The notes: a model not told the origin generated them from the sequence alone. A stretch of DNA of 32,904 nucleotides from Rhodanobacteraceae bacterium (GCA_003142815.1 PLNP01000051.1:1-32904); one strand, 5' to 3'; counted from the stretch's first letter, positions 1 to 8,570 are shown. Numbers and translations are program-made.

Positions 1-50
1 TCGGCACCAGCAACTGATCGACACACACTGCCAGCATCGCTGCTGTACGA

Positions 51-78
51 GGCTTCCCTTCGGGGAGGCCTTTTTTTT
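51..78 (+). terminator. Rho-independent terminator
   Basis: An 8-bp stem (GGCTTCCC paired with GGGAGGCC, one G-U pair) closes on a TTCG tetraloop and is followed directly by eight T residues. This is a textbook intrinsic terminator for a plus-strand gene or RNA ending left of the window. No coding region or tRNA could be recognised in bases 1-50. Confidence 0.85.
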
Positions 79-218
79 GGTGCTGTTCCTACCCCTCAGG
101 TCTTTCACGCGCCGCCATCGGCAGCACGGCGAGTCGGTTCCAGCGCGAACTCAATCCGCGCTGGATGCCGCGATAGCGCGATGGGCGCGCGCGGCTTTGC
201 TTCGCGCCACCGCTATGA

Positions 219-2459
219 TCAGGCGCTGGTCTCGATGCGCTCGACGCGTTGCAGCCCGCGCGGCAGCAGCGAGCCGCGTGCCGCGCGATTGCCGCCGTAT
301 TCGACCAGGTCGGCCCAACGCAGGGTCAATTTGCGCTCGCCCGCGTAGAGGGTGACTTCGCCCTTGCCCTCGGTGACCACCGCGATGCCGACGACTCGTT
401 CGCCCGCGGCGAGGCGCGCCTTCGGAATCTCGACCAGCTTGTTGCCCTTGCCGCCTTTTTCGAGTTCCGGCAGCTCCGCGACCGAGAACATCAGCAGATG
501 ACCGGCATTCGTCACCACGACGATGCGATCGCGCGCGGAATCGGCGACCAGCGCCGGCGCAAGCACGCGCGCGCCATCCTCGACATTCAGGATTTGTTTT
601 CCGGTTTTCTTGTTCGCAAGCAGCACCTCGAACTTGGTCACGAAGCCGTAACCGAGATCGGACGCGAGCACCAGTTTCGTCGCCGCATCCGCGATCGCGA
701 GTGCGTCGAAACGCGCACCGGCCGGCAGCGCGAAGCGCCCGGTCAGCGGCTCGCCATTGCCGCGCGCCGACGGCAGCGTATGCGCGGCGGCGGAGTAACT
801 GCGGCCGGTCGAGTCGATGAACGCGACCTGTTGCGTCGTGCGCCCCTGCGCGGCGGCGAGAAACTCGTCACCGTCGCGATAGCCGAGTTCGCTCGCGTCG
901 ATGTCGTGGCCTTTCGCCGATCGCACCCAACCCTTGGCCGACAAGACGACGGTGAGCGGCTCGCTGGCGACCAGCGCGGTTTCGTCGAGCGCCTGCGCCG
1001 CCGCGCTTTGGACCAGTGGCGAACGGCGTGCGTCGCCGTACTTCCTCGCGTCTTCCTTCAGCTCATCCTTGATCAGTGTCTTCAGGCGCACCTTCGAATT
1101 CAGCACGACGTGGATCCGCGCGCGCTCCTCTTCGAGCTCGCCGCTCTCGGTGTTGATCTTCATTTCCTCGAGTCGCGCCAACTGGCGCAGCCGCGTTTCG
1201 AGGATGTAGTCGGCTTGTTCGTCGCTGAGCTTGAACCGCGTGATCAGCACGGGCTTCGGCTCGTCCTCGTGACGCACGATACGGATGACTTCATCGAGGT
1301 TCAAAAACGCGATGCGCAACGCTTCAAGCAGATGCAGGCGGCGTTCGACCTTGGCCAGGCGATGCTCAAGGCGCCGGGTCACCGTGTCTTGGCGGAAGCG
1401 CAGCCATTCGGCGAGGATCTGCTTGAGGTTCTTGACCTGCGGCTTGCCATCGAGCCCGATCATGTTGAGATTGATGCGGAAGCTCTTCTCGAGATCTGTT
1501 GTCGCGTTCAAGTGCTGCATCATCTCGTCGAGATCGATGCGGTTCGAGCGCGGAATCAGCACGATGCGGGTCGGGTTCTCGTGATCGGACTCGTCGCGGA
1601 TGTCTTCCAGCATCGGCAGTTTCTTCGCGCGCATCTGCGCCGCGATCTGCTCCAGGATCTTCGACGGCGACACCTGGTGGGGCAGGGCGGTGACGACCAC
1701 GTTGCCGTCCTCCTTCGTGTACACCGCGCGGCAACGCACCGAGCCGTTGCCGGTCGCATACATCGCGGCGATCTCGCTCGGCGGCGTGATGATTTCGGCC
1801 GCGGTCGGGTAGTCCGGACCCTTCACGTGTTCGTAGAGCTCGACGAGCGTCGTCGCCGGTTCGTCGAGCAGGCGGATGCACGCGCTCGCGATCTCGCGCA
1901 GGTTGTGCGGCGGAATATCGGTGGCCATGCCGACCGCGATGCCGGTCGAGCCATTCAACAGCACATGCGGCAAGCGTGCCGGCAGCCACGATGGTTCCTT
2001 CAAGGTGCCGTCGAAGTTCGGTGTCCAGTCGACGGTGCCCTGGCCGACTTCCGCCAGCAGCATTTCCGCGATCGGCGTGAGCCGCGATTCGGTGTAGCGC
2101 ATCGCTGCGAACGATTTGGGATCGTCCGCCGAACCGAAATTGCCCTGGCCGTCGATCAGCGGATAGCGGTACGAGAACGGCTGCGCCATCAGCACCATCG
2201 CCTCGTAGCACGCGCTGTCGCCGTGCGGATGGAATTTGCCGATCACGTCGCCGACCGTGCGCGCGGATTTCTTCGGCTTGGAACCGGCATCGAGGCCGAG
2301 CTCGCTCATCGCATAGATGATGCGGCGCTGCACCGGCTTGAGTCCGTCGCCGACGAATGGCAGCGCGCGATCGAGCACGACATACATCGAGTAGTCGAGA
2401 TAGGCGCGCTCGGCGTAGTCCTTGAGTGGAATCTGTTCGTAGTTGGCTTGCTGGGTCAT
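219..2459 (-). CDS. parC: DNA topoisomerase IV subunit A
   Basis: ParC is the DNA-cleaving subunit of topoisomerase IV, which with ParE unlinks daughter chromosomes. The 746-residue product has the type IIA topoisomerase A-subunit layout: N-terminal breakage-reunion domain, coiled-coil tower, and a C-terminal DNA-wrapping region. The active-site tyrosine is in AAMRYTES (about Y122). The quinolone-resistance region reads [15 protein letters not shown], with the serine and acidic residue of susceptible enzymes (about S82 and E86). ParC is preferred to GyrA because the N-terminus ([20 protein letters not shown]) is ParC-like and the length is close to E. coli ParC (752 aa). An in-frame start 45 bases upstream exists, but ATG at 2459 gives [12 protein letters not shown], the normal family N-terminus. 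A partial copy of its 5' end lies upstream at 2586-2741. Confidence 0.96.
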   Translation of the reverse strand: MTQQANYEQIPLKDYAERAYLDYSMYVVLDRALPFVGDGLKPVQRRIIYAMSELGLDAGSKPKKSARTVGDVIGKFHPHGDSACYEAMVLMAQPFSYRYPLIDGQGNFGSADDPKSFAAMRYTESRLTPIAEMLLAEVGQGTVDWTPNFDGTLKEPSWLPARLPHVLLNGSTGIAVGMATDIPPHNLREIASACIRLLDEPATTLVELYEHVKGPDYPTAAEIITPPSEIAAMYATGNGSVRCRAVYTKEDGNVVVTALPHQVSPSKILEQIAAQMRAKKLPMLEDIRDESDHENPTRIVLIPRSNRIDLDEMMQHLNATTDLEKSFRINLNMIGLDGKPQVKNLKQILAEWLRFRQDTVTRRLEHRLAKVERRLHLLEALRIAFLNLDEVIRIVRHEDEPKPVLITRFKLSDEQADYILETRLRQLARLEEMKINTESGELEEERARIHVVLNSKVRLKTLIKDELKEDARKYGDARRSPLVQSAAAQALDETALVASEPLTVVLSAKGWVRSAKGHDIDASELGYRDGDEFLAAAQGRTTQQVAFIDSTGRSYSAAAHTLPSARGNGEPLTGRFALPAGARFDALAIADAATKLVLASDLGYGFVTKFEVLLANKKTGKQILNVEDGARVLAPALVADSARDRIVVVTNAGHLLMFSVAELPELEKGGKGNKLVEIPKARLAAGERVVGIAVVTEGKGEVTLYAGERKLTLRWADLVEYGGNRAARGSLLPRGLQRVERIETSA

Positions 2460-2585
2460 CGGGAATCCGGTCAACGCGGTCGCAACGGCGGAACGCCAGC
2501 GCATGGGCTATTTTGACGGATCGCGGGTGGCTCTGACAGCAGGCTCTGTACGTTTTTGGCGGTGCGCCGTATGGTGGCCTCAAGA

Positions 2586-2741
2586 TCAAGGGCAATTCAG
2601 CGGCACCGACTTGACTGGCTTGAGGCAGTCGCCGACGAACGGCAGCGCACGGTCGAGCACCACGTACATCGAGTAGTCGAGAGACGCGCTTTCGGCGTAG
2701 TCCGTGAGCGGGATTTGTTCGTAGTTGGCTTGCAGAATCAT
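2586..2741 (-). pseudogene. Partial duplicate of the parC 5' end
   Basis: From ATG at 2741 the frame reads [18 protein letters not shown], then a stretch matching ParC residues up to DRALPFVGD, then CLKPVK, after which similarity stops and the frame ends after 51 residues. At DNA level about 130 bases match the start of the neighbouring parC in the same orientation, with scattered differences, for example GDGLKPV in ParC against GDCLKPV here. It lacks all catalytic parts of topoisomerase IV, so it is a tandem remnant of a duplication or of a replaced allele. A short peptide could still be translated, but nothing suggests it has a function. Confidence 0.85.
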
Positions 2742-2860
2742 CGTCGGCCCGGTCGTAGCAGCGGGCCGGCGATGCGCCGGCACGATCGGATAGTTTGACC
2801 GATGCGGTCGGCGCGAGGTAGCCGCGGCAGAACGCTGCGCCGTACGCGTGCTGGAACGCA

Positions 2861-2884
2861 GAACGGGCGGTTGCCCGCCCGTTC
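2861..2884 (-). terminator. Stem-loop after the IPTL-CTERM gene
   Basis: A perfect 10-bp GC-rich stem with a 4-base loop lies 33 bases beyond the stop codon of the gene at 2917-4158. There is no T-run on the minus strand after it, so it may be a weak terminator or an RNA 3'-end stabiliser rather than a strong intrinsic terminator. Confidence 0.45.
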
Positions 2885-2916
2885 CGCTTACCGCCTATCG
2901 CAGCGCGATCGGCGTG

Positions 2917-4158
2917 TCAGTTGCGTCGCCAGGCATAGGCGCCGGCGAGCAACAGCGCTAGCAGCAGCGCGATCATGCCAAAGACACCCAAGGTCGGCGC
3001 AGCCACTGTGTTGTTCAGTGTGCTGCCGAGCACGGTGAAGCCGTTGACAAGGGTCGCGGTCAGGCCGGTGCTGCTCTGCGTGCCGACGACATCGCGCGGT
3101 CCGGGCACGGCGGTCGGGCTGATCACCAGGGTCGCGGTCGCGGTATTGTTGTCGACGATCACGAGGTTCGTCACCGCGATCCCGGCGCCGAACGTGAAGG
3201 TCGTGGCGGGCAGGAAGCCGATGCCGGTGATCGTCACGTTGACGTTGCTGCCGGGATTGCCGCTGGGTGGATTGACCGCGCTGACGTTGAACTGGGTGAT
3301 CGCGGGAATCTCGCCGAACGAGGTCGCGGCCTGGATCACCGTCGTGCCGCCCGCCGCGAGCGTGCGATTCCACTGCAGCGCGGCGCCGTTGTCTTCGCAG
3401 CCGGCGTCGATGAGGTCGTCGAGCTGGGCGGCGCCGATCTCGCCCCAGACCGTGTTGTAGCCGCGTCCGCTAAACGCGTCTGCCGCGGTTTGCGGAATCA
3501 GCAGGATCGTGTAGGTCGGCGGCGTCCCGCAGTCCTGGCCGCCGGGGCTGCCCGACGTGGGTTCGCGGAACGGCACGCCGCTGTCGCTGGAGGCGAGGTA
3601 GATGTCCGCGCCCATGAAGATCTTCACGGTTTGCGTCGCGCCGTCGTTGCTCAGCGTGAAGATCTTGGTGAAATAGTTGTTGCCGTTGACGTACAGCACC
3701 TGTTGGTTCGCCCGCAGGCCGCTCGTGCCGAGCGTGCCGTTGACCGTCACACGGAACGGATCAGCCGAGGTTCCGCTGCCGCTTACGGGACTGAGTGACA
3801 CGGGCGTGAATGCGATGTACGAGCCGATGGAGCCGGTCGCGGTGCCGGACGGGTGCTCGCCGAAATTCGGCGCGTACAGGGTGGTATCCGCCGTACGCAC
3901 GAACCAGCCCATGTCGGCGGTGTCGGTCGCATCGGTCGGATAAATCTGGCCGGAGCCCGGAACCAGCGAGTTGAAGACCTGGAACGAGTTGTCGTCGCCG
4001 ACATGGATCTGTAGCGGATTGCCATTGATCACGGTGACCAGCGGCGCGGCGGCGACGTGCGCCGGCAACGTCGCATTCTTGGCCCCGGCGCTGGAAGGCA
4101 AAAGCAGCGCCAAACCGAGGGCAAACGTACTGAGCAATACGAATGCAATCTTGTTCAC
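2917..4158 (-). CDS. Exported protein with TIG-like domain and IPTL-CTERM-like tail
   Basis: The 413-residue product is predicted to be secreted. It opens with a basic-hydrophobic signal peptide (VNKIAFVLLSTFALGLALLL, then PSSAGA). The middle is rich in Gly, Thr, Ser and Asn without a domain I recognise. Around residues 285-375 is an IPT/TIG-like immunoglobulin fold (AVNPPSGNPGSNVNVTITG, then GIGF). The last 27 residues have the shape of an IPTL-CTERM sorting signal: APTL, a hydrophobic helix and a terminal RRN. In that family the tail is recognised by an exosortase and the protein goes to the outer surface. GTG at 4158 is chosen because GGGGAG lies six bases upstream; an ATG 33 bases earlier has no such site. 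No exosortase gene is in the window. The function is unknown; TIG domains suggest a surface or matrix protein. Confidence 0.8.
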   Translation of the reverse strand: MNKIAFVLLSTFALGLALLLPSSAGAKNATLPAHVAAAPLVTVINGNPLQIHVGDDNSFQVFNSLVPGSGQIYPTDATDTADMGWFVRTADTTLYAPNFGEHPSGTATGSIGSYIAFTPVSLSPVSGSGTSADPFRVTVNGTLGTSGLRANQQVLYVNGNNYFTKIFTLSNDGATQTVKIFMGADIYLASSDSGVPFREPTSGSPGGQDCGTPPTYTILLIPQTAADAFSGRGYNTVWGEIGAAQLDDLIDAGCEDNGAALQWNRTLAAGGTTVIQAATSFGEIPAITQFNVSAVNPPSGNPGSNVNVTITGIGFLPATTFTFGAGIAVTNLVIVDNNTATATLVISPTAVPGPRDVVGTQSSTGLTATLVNGFTVLGSTLNNTVAAPTLGVFGMIALLLALLLAGAYAWRRN

Positions 4159-4195
4159 GTCGATCTCCCCAGAAAATGTGGAATCCGTCATGCTT

Positions 4196-4224
4196 ACATT
4201 AATTCACGATTCACGCGGATGCAA
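4196..4224 (-). promoter_or_regulatory. Possible sigma-70 promoter of the IPTL-CTERM gene
   Basis: On the minus strand TTGCAT and TAATGT are separated by 17 bases, and the start codon is about 40 bases downstream, in an AT-rich patch of an otherwise GC-rich region. Each box matches the consensus at only three positions, so this is a weak call based mainly on spacing and base composition. Confidence 0.28.
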
Positions 4225-4550
4225 GCGAATGTCCTGCCAATCCATACGTGGTCGAGCGATCGAGCGCGACATCTCCGTGGGTGCGCGGCGCGGGCGCCTG
4301 CGCCGGCAGCTCCAACTTCATTGAACAGGGTCCTCAGATACGCGAGAAGGCCGCCGCGCGTAGTGTCATCGACGCGTGGATGCCACCCGATTGCCGCGCG
4401 GTCTGTCGCTTGTTTGGGCCACGCTGACAGCTCGCGCCTCTTCCAGCCCGGCGCTATTGCGCGCCCCGTTGCTGCCATCCTGCGCGTTGCCGCCACAAGG
4501 ACGATGTGCCGGCAGCAAGTGGTTGAGGCGGCCTTGCGGTTCCGACCGTC
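4225..4550. other. Gene-free stretch between the IPTL-CTERM gene and cfa
   Basis: About 325 bases downstream of cfa and upstream of the promoter region of the IPTL-CTERM gene. Open frames occur on both strands but none resembles a known protein or has a good ribosome binding site. I see no clear repeat, terminator or RNA gene. Confidence 0.4.
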
Positions 4551-5669
4551 TCAACGCGGCGCGCGATAGCCCCCCGGGACGCCACGCGGCGACAGCACGA
4601 GCTGCCAGAGCTGGTCGCGGCGCGCGCGGAACACCGCGGCCGAAGCCGACAGATAGAACCGCCACATGCGGCGGAAGCGCCCACCGTATCTTTCCGAAAG
4701 CTGCGGCCACGCGGCGTCGAAGTTGTCGCGCCACGCCATCAACGTGAGATCGTAGTCGGAGCCGAAGTTGTGCCAGTCCTCGGTGAGGAAAACACCCTCG
4801 GCGGTGTTCGCGATCTGCTCGGCCGACGGCACCATCGAATTCGGGAAAATGTACTTGGCGATCCACGGATCGGTGTGGTTCGAGGACACGTTCGAACCGA
4901 TGCAGTGCAGCAGGAACAGCCCGTCGTCGGCGGTACAACGACGTGCCACCTCGAAGTAGGCGCGGTAGTTCCTGACCCCGACATGCTCGAACATGCCGAT
5001 CGAGAACACGCGATCGAAGCGTTCGTTGAGCGTGCGGTAGTCGGCGAGGCGGATCTCGACCGGCAGGCCTCTGCACAGTGCTCGTGCGTACTCGGCCTGC
5101 TCCTGCGACACGGTGACGCCGACGCCGGAAACGCCATGCCGTTCCGCGGCGAGCTTCAGCGCCTCGCCCCAGCCGCAGCCGATGTCAAGCACGCGCATGC
5201 CGGGCGCGAGGTTGAGCTTGCGGAAGATGAGATCGAGCTTCGCTTCCTGCGCGGCATCGAGATCGTTCGCTTCCTTCCAGTAGCCGCAGCTATAGACAAG
5301 GCGTTTGCCGAGCATCGCCTGGAACAGGTCGTTGCCGAGGTCGTAGTGGTGCTCGCCGATCACATACGCGCGCCGGCCGCGCTGCAGGTTGACCAGTCGC
5401 GCCTTCAGGAACAGCCACGCATCCTCGAGCGTGCCGACTTTTTCGTCGAGGTGCGCGTCGAGCAGTCGGAACAGGAACCCATCGAGATCGTCGGCGTCCC
5501 ACCAGCCGTCCATGTAGGCCTCGCCGAGGCCGAGTGACCCATGCGCGAGAATGCGCGAATACAGGCGCGGGTCGTGCACGCGCAGGTCGGTTGGCGTGGC
5601 GCCATTGATACGCACGCCGGCGACGGCGAGCAGGGATTCGATGCGGGCGTACGAGCGCGCTGGAGGCAT
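4551..5669 (-). CDS. cfa: Cyclopropane-fatty-acyl-phospholipid synthase
   Basis: The enzyme adds a methylene group from S-adenosylmethionine across cis double bonds of membrane phospholipid acyl chains, a stationary-phase and acid-stress membrane modification. The 372-residue product is close to E. coli Cfa (382 aa). It has an N-terminal helical region (SLGLGEAYMDGWWDADDLDG), the YSCGYW motif with the conserved cysteine near residue 128, and the methyltransferase SAM motif LDIGCGWGEALKLA near 161. The bicarbonate-site residues line up as GMFEHVG (about E228) and LHCIGSN (about H255). A C-terminal aromatic stretch WRFYLSASAAVFRARR completes the family pattern. The ATG at 5669 is the first reasonable start. 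It runs in the same direction as the crcB cassette upstream but is probably separately transcribed. Confidence 0.93.
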   Translation of the reverse strand: MPPARSYARIESLLAVAGVRINGATPTDLRVHDPRLYSRILAHGSLGLGEAYMDGWWDADDLDGFLFRLLDAHLDEKVGTLEDAWLFLKARLVNLQRGRRAYVIGEHHYDLGNDLFQAMLGKRLVYSCGYWKEANDLDAAQEAKLDLIFRKLNLAPGMRVLDIGCGWGEALKLAAERHGVSGVGVTVSQEQAEYARALCRGLPVEIRLADYRTLNERFDRVFSIGMFEHVGVRNYRAYFEVARRCTADDGLFLLHCIGSNVSSNHTDPWIAKYIFPNSMVPSAEQIANTAEGVFLTEDWHNFGSDYDLTLMAWRDNFDAAWPQLSERYGGRFRRMWRFYLSASAAVFRARRDQLWQLVLSPRGVPGGYRAPR

Positions 5670-5740
5670 GGTCGGCAGTCATTGGGTTCGGGCAACGACT
5701 GCACAAGGGTAGCGGTTTACGCGGCGCAATGGGTTTTTCC

Positions 5741-6073
5741 TCAGTTCGCCCGGTCCACCTCGTCGATCACGCCGAACTCGGCCGGGAAGCGAGCGTAGAA
5801 CAGATGCGCGCCGTCCTCGTGCACGATGCGCAGCAGTTCGTCGCCTTGTTGATCGGAAACGATGAACTCGACCAGCACGGTCAATTCGCCGGCGAGCTCG
5901 AAGAAATGCTGTTCCTGCAGCACGCCATGACGTCCGAAGCCGGCGATCGCGCGGAATGCGGAACCGCCATGGATACCGCGCTGTTTCGCCTGTTCGAGCA
6001 GCCACTCGTAGAGCAGCATGCCGCGGTGCTTCTGGTTTTCGTGCATGTAGAAACGCAACGACGAGCCTTGCAT
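5741..6073 (-). CDS. DUF190 family protein, crcB partner
   Basis: A 110-residue protein of the DUF190 family (GlnB-like ferredoxin fold), recognised from LRFYMHENQKHRGMLLYEWL at the start, the GGSAFRAIAGFG segment and the later IVSDQQGDELLRIV. DUF190 genes often sit beside the fluoride exporter gene crcB, as here, where it starts 18 bases after the crcB stop. Its biochemical role is not established; a sensor or regulator of the channel is a guess from context. A GGAGG-type ribosome binding site precedes ATG at 6073. It should be co-transcribed with crcB under the upstream fluoride riboswitch. Confidence 0.87.
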   Translation of the reverse strand: MQGSSLRFYMHENQKHRGMLLYEWLLEQAKQRGIHGGSAFRAIAGFGRHGVLQEQHFFELAGELTVLVEFIVSDQQGDELLRIVHEDGAHLFYARFPAEFGVIDEVDRAN

Positions 6074-6091
6074 GGTCCGGCCCTCCTCAAG

Positions 6092-6478
6092 TCAGGTACG
6101 CAACACCATACGAATCAGGGCGACGCCGGCGAGCGTCATCAGCAGCGAACCGAGCAAGTGCGTTGTGATGATCGCCGCGGTCCAGCCATATTGCTGGCGC
6201 AGGAACAAGGTGACGGTCTCGGCCGAAAAAGTGGAAAACGTCGTGAGGCCACCGAGAAAGCCGGTCGTGATCGCCAGACGCCACGCGATCGGCAGTGCTT
6301 CGAAGTGCGCGAACAATCCCATCGTGATGCCCATGATCAGGCCACCTGCCAAATTCGCGGTCAGGGTGCCGAGCGGCAAGGTCGGCAGGATCGGATTGAG
6401 CAGCAAGCCGAGAAACCAGCGCAACACGGCGCCGGCGAATGCGCCAAGGCCCACCGCAAAAAAAGAAACGAGATTCAT
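6092..6478 (-). CDS. crcB: Fluoride ion transporter CrcB (Fluc)
   Basis: CrcB forms dual-topology dimeric channels in the inner membrane that export fluoride and protect enzymes such as enolase and pyrophosphatase. The 128-residue product has four hydrophobic segments and family motifs: GAFAGAVLRWFLG near the N-terminus, PLGTLTANLAGGLIMG with the conserved asparagine, and TTGFLGGLTTFSTFSAET, the signature holding the phenylalanine track and sodium site. ATG at 6478 is chosen because GGGAG precedes it and it gives the normal N-terminus; an upstream in-frame start would add residues of no family character. A fluoride riboswitch about 95 bases upstream and a DUF190 gene downstream support the assignment. 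Confidence 0.94.
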   Translation of the reverse strand: MNLVSFFAVGLGAFAGAVLRWFLGLLLNPILPTLPLGTLTANLAGGLIMGITMGLFAHFEALPIAWRLAITTGFLGGLTTFSTFSAETVTLFLRQQYGWTAAIITTHLLGSLLMTLAGVALIRMVLRT

Positions 6479-6572
6479 GGCGCTCCCGAGTTGGTCGAGG
6501 GTACCCGGACGCGCAGCGAAGAGGATTCGTGGAACCAGCCACGACACCTGAGCGCCCCGTCTCCGGGAACTT

Positions 6573-6622
6573 GTCAGGCATCATCAGCCTTGCGGCGATT
6601 CGAGGAGAATGCCATCTCCTTG
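6573..6622 (-). promoter_or_regulatory. Fluoride riboswitch (crcB motif)
   Basis: The minus strand reads GGAGATGGCATTCTCC, a short linker with CGCCGCAAGGCTG, then GATGATGCCTGAC. This is the crcB-motif aptamer: a first stem holding GATGGCATTC, a second small hairpin, and the conserved TGATGATGCC that forms the pseudoknot (GGCAT pairs with ATGCC). Such RNAs bind fluoride with magnesium and turn on fluoride resistance genes, and crcB lies immediately downstream. A small stem CCCG/CGGG at 6556-6567 and another near 6525-6540 follow, without a T-run, so control of translation seems more likely than termination. Confidence 0.9.
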
Positions 6623-6955
6623 ACGAGGGCCGATCATAGCGCAACGTTGGTGGCGCGCGCAGGCGCGAAGGTCAGCGTGGGCGGAAGGGCGTCGGGGCCC
6701 TTATTGCTTTCGTTGGCCCCCGGATCGACGCGGGCGCGACCACAGCGACGTTGCCTCGAACGCGCCTGCAACACAACACGTTGTAGGAGGGGCTTCATTC
6801 CCGACGTTCTTCCGCAATCTCTTGCAGCAAAGCGCGGGAGTGAAATTCCCACGGATACCGCCACGGAGCCCCCGATTCGTGCTCGTCGGGCGCCCACGCG
6901 ACCGCGCAACATGCCGCAGCCGATGTAGCATGCGCGGTTCTCCGCCGCCCGCACG
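6623..6955. other. Divergent intergenic region, crcB riboswitch to efflux gene
   Basis: The stretch separates the minus-strand fluoride cassette from the plus-strand efflux gene and must hold both promoters, which I could not place with confidence. It contains a palindromic repeat unit at 6781-6854. No coding sequence is supported. Confidence 0.45.
6781..6854. repeat. REP-like palindromic repeat
   Basis: TTGTAGGAGGGGCTTCATTC at the left resembles the common TGTAGGAGCGGCTTCA-type intergenic repeat of xanthomonads and pseudomonads. The right part, GCGGGAGTGAAATTCCC, is an imperfect inverted copy of the same motif. Both contain GGGA...TCCC mini-stems. No coding function; the identity is inferred from motif shape. 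Confidence 0.55.
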
Positions 6956-8188
6956 ATGAATCCTTCACTCACTCCCCGTCGCCGCCTGCTCGCACCGCTG
7001 CTCGCCGCGTTGGCGATGTTTGGTCCGTTCTCGATCGACACGATCTTCCCGGCGTTTCCGGCGATCGAGGCCGAGCTGCGCACGAGTCCGTTCGCGATGC
7101 AGCAGACGATCAGCGTCTACATGATCGCGTACGCGCTGATGTCGTTGCTGCATGGCCCGTTCTCGGATGCGCTTGGCCGGCGCCGCGTGATTCTCGCCGG
7201 CGTCGCGGTATTCGTTCTTGCGTCGATTGGCTGCGCGCTCTCCGGCACGATCGAGGTGCTGCTTGCGTTCCGCGCGCTGCAAGGCATGTCCGCCGGTGCG
7301 GGGCTGATCGTCGGTCGCGCGATCATCCGCGACTGTTTCGACGGCATCGAGGCGCAGCGCCTGATGTCGACCGTGTCGATGATCTTCGGCGTCGCGCCGG
7401 CAGTCGCGCCGATCGTTGGTGGCTGGGTCGTGGCGTTCGCGCGTTGGCCGATGATCTTCTGGATGCTCTCCGCGTTCGCGCTCGCATTGTGGTTCGCCTG
7501 TCTTGCGCTGTTGCCGGAAACCCATCCGCCTGAGCACCGCCTTGCGTTGTCGGTAAACGAACTAGGCAAAACCTATCGCATGATCCTGCGCGATCGTGCG
7601 TTCTTGCCGCTTGCATTGGCCGGCTCGTTGAACTTCAACGCGCTGTGGGTCTACATCTCATCGGCGCCGGCCGTCGTGTTGAACCTGCTCAAGCTCGACT
7701 CGCAGCAGTTCGCCTGGCTGTTCGTGCCGGCGATCAGCGGCATGATGATTGGCGCATTCGTATCTGGCCGTCTGGCCGGCCGTTTGAATGCTGCGGCGAC
7801 CGTGCGCCTCGGTTACGTGATCATGCTCGGCGCGGCCGTGCTGAACGTATTTGTCGCCGTGATGTTGCCCGAGCCGCGGGTGCCGTGGTCGGTGTTGCCG
7901 ATCGGTCTCAACGCGATTGGCATCGGCATCAACTTCCCGACCTTGACCTTGCTGCTGCTCGACCGTTTTCCGCGGCATCGCGGCGCGGTGGCGTCCGTGC
8001 AAGCCTTCGTCAGCCTCGTGATCAGTGCGGTCATGGCTGGCGCAATCTCGCCGCTGCTGTCCGGCAGCATGCTGGCGCTCGCGATCGGTGCATTGGCTTC
8101 GACCGCGATCGGTTTCGGCACATGGCGCATGTATCGCGCGATCGAGGGCCGGGAAATGCAGCTCGCCGCGGCGGCTGCGCGGCAGTGA
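6956..8188 (+). CDS. Bcr/CflA family drug efflux MFS transporter
   Basis: A 410-residue inner-membrane transporter of the major facilitator superfamily, drug:H+ antiporter family with 12 helices. The N-terminus (FGPFSIDTIFPAFPAIEAEL) with the acidic residue in helix 1 is typical of Bcr/CflA proteins. The loop 2-3 signature is GPFSDALGRRRVILAG, and motif C-like glycine/proline repeats occur in helix 5 (MIFGVAPAVAPIVGGW). A central cytoplasmic loop near residues 185-215 separates the halves. The C-terminal tail is short and Ala-rich. It stands alone on the plus strand, so the substrate cannot be inferred from context; bicyclomycin, sulfonamides or chloramphenicol are known for relatives. Confidence 0.88.
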   Translation: MNPSLTPRRRLLAPLLAALAMFGPFSIDTIFPAFPAIEAELRTSPFAMQQTISVYMIAYALMSLLHGPFSDALGRRRVILAGVAVFVLASIGCALSGTIEVLLAFRALQGMSAGAGLIVGRAIIRDCFDGIEAQRLMSTVSMIFGVAPAVAPIVGGWVVAFARWPMIFWMLSAFALALWFACLALLPETHPPEHRLALSVNELGKTYRMILRDRAFLPLALAGSLNFNALWVYISSAPAVVLNLLKLDSQQFAWLFVPAISGMMIGAFVSGRLAGRLNAAATVRLGYVIMLGAAVLNVFVAVMLPEPRVPWSVLPIGLNAIGIGINFPTLTLLLLDRFPRHRGAVASVQAFVSLVISAVMAGAISPLLSGSMLALAIGALASTAIGFGTWRMYRAIEGREMQLAAAAARQ

Positions 8189-8283
8189 GCAACGATGCGG
8201 CGCAGCGGTAGCGCGCCGGCTGATCCTGATGGGCGCGGGCGATGCGCCACGGTGCCGCGAAGCAGCGGGGCGATGGCCCGGGC

Positions 8284-8544
8284 TCATTCCGGTGTGGTCG
8301 AACTCGTCGCGGGTAGCGGTGTACCGCCGAGAATGGAGCGCAGGGTCGCGAAGACTTCATCCTTGCTACCGCTGACGGTCAGTTGCGTCTCGCGCGGAAT
8401 ATCGGTGCCAATTTTGACGGCGTAACCGGTACCGAGATCGTTGCCGTCCTCGTCGGCGCGCGCGTAACTTTCAACCTTGCCGATGTAGGCGATGCGATTG
8501 GCATCGATAAAGCGGCCATCGGGGAGTTTGATCCAGCGTTGCAT
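8284..8544 (-). CDS. Small protein of unknown function
   Basis: An 86-residue soluble protein starting MQRWIKLPDGRFIDANRIAY. It looks like a small beta-rich domain: LPDGRFIDANRIAYIGKV, an acidic patch ARADEDGNDLG, then VKIGTDIPRETQLTVSGSKD and a short helix EVFATLRSILGG, ending in a Thr/Ser tail. I do not recognise a family. ATG at 8544 is chosen because AAAGGA sits at the right distance; a TTG 15 bases upstream is less likely. It lies about 200 bases after the end of the min operon genes on the same strand, with a repeat remnant between, so it is probably a separate unit. Confidence 0.7.
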   Translation of the reverse strand: MQRWIKLPDGRFIDANRIAYIGKVESYARADEDGNDLGTGYAVKIGTDIPRETQLTVSGSKDEVFATLRSILGGTPLPATSSTTPE

Positions 8545-8570
8545 GAGTCGTCCTTTCAAGAGAGGAACGG

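Larger units (their letters stand above)
2460..2916. other. Intergenic region upstream of parC
   Basis: Apart from the parC remnant this stretch has two inverted repeats. GCCGGC at 2765-2770 pairs with 2776-2781. A 10-bp perfect stem, GAACGGGCGG at 2861-2870 with CCGCCCGTTC at 2875-2884, lies just downstream of the next minus-strand gene. No other gene was seen. A parC promoter could not be assigned with confidence. Confidence 0.5.

Noticed and set aside
1-50. Possible tRNA or small RNA ahead of the first terminator
   Set aside because: No cloverleaf or T-loop motif could be found; only the terminator is supported.
219-2459. Assignment of the first gene as gyrA
   Set aside because: N-terminal sequence, length and the active-site surroundings fit ParC better.
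249-2516. A 755-codon open frame on the plus strand opposite parC
   Set aside because: It mirrors parC, is rich in Arg, Asp and His as expected for an antisense frame in GC-rich DNA, and resembles no protein. Long antisense frames opposite min, trpB, aroC and the MltD-like gene were dropped for the same reason.
4194-4496. A 100-codon minus-strand frame between cfa and the IPTL-CTERM gene
   Set aside because: Low-complexity Arg/Ala-rich composition, no ribosome binding site and no recognisable family.
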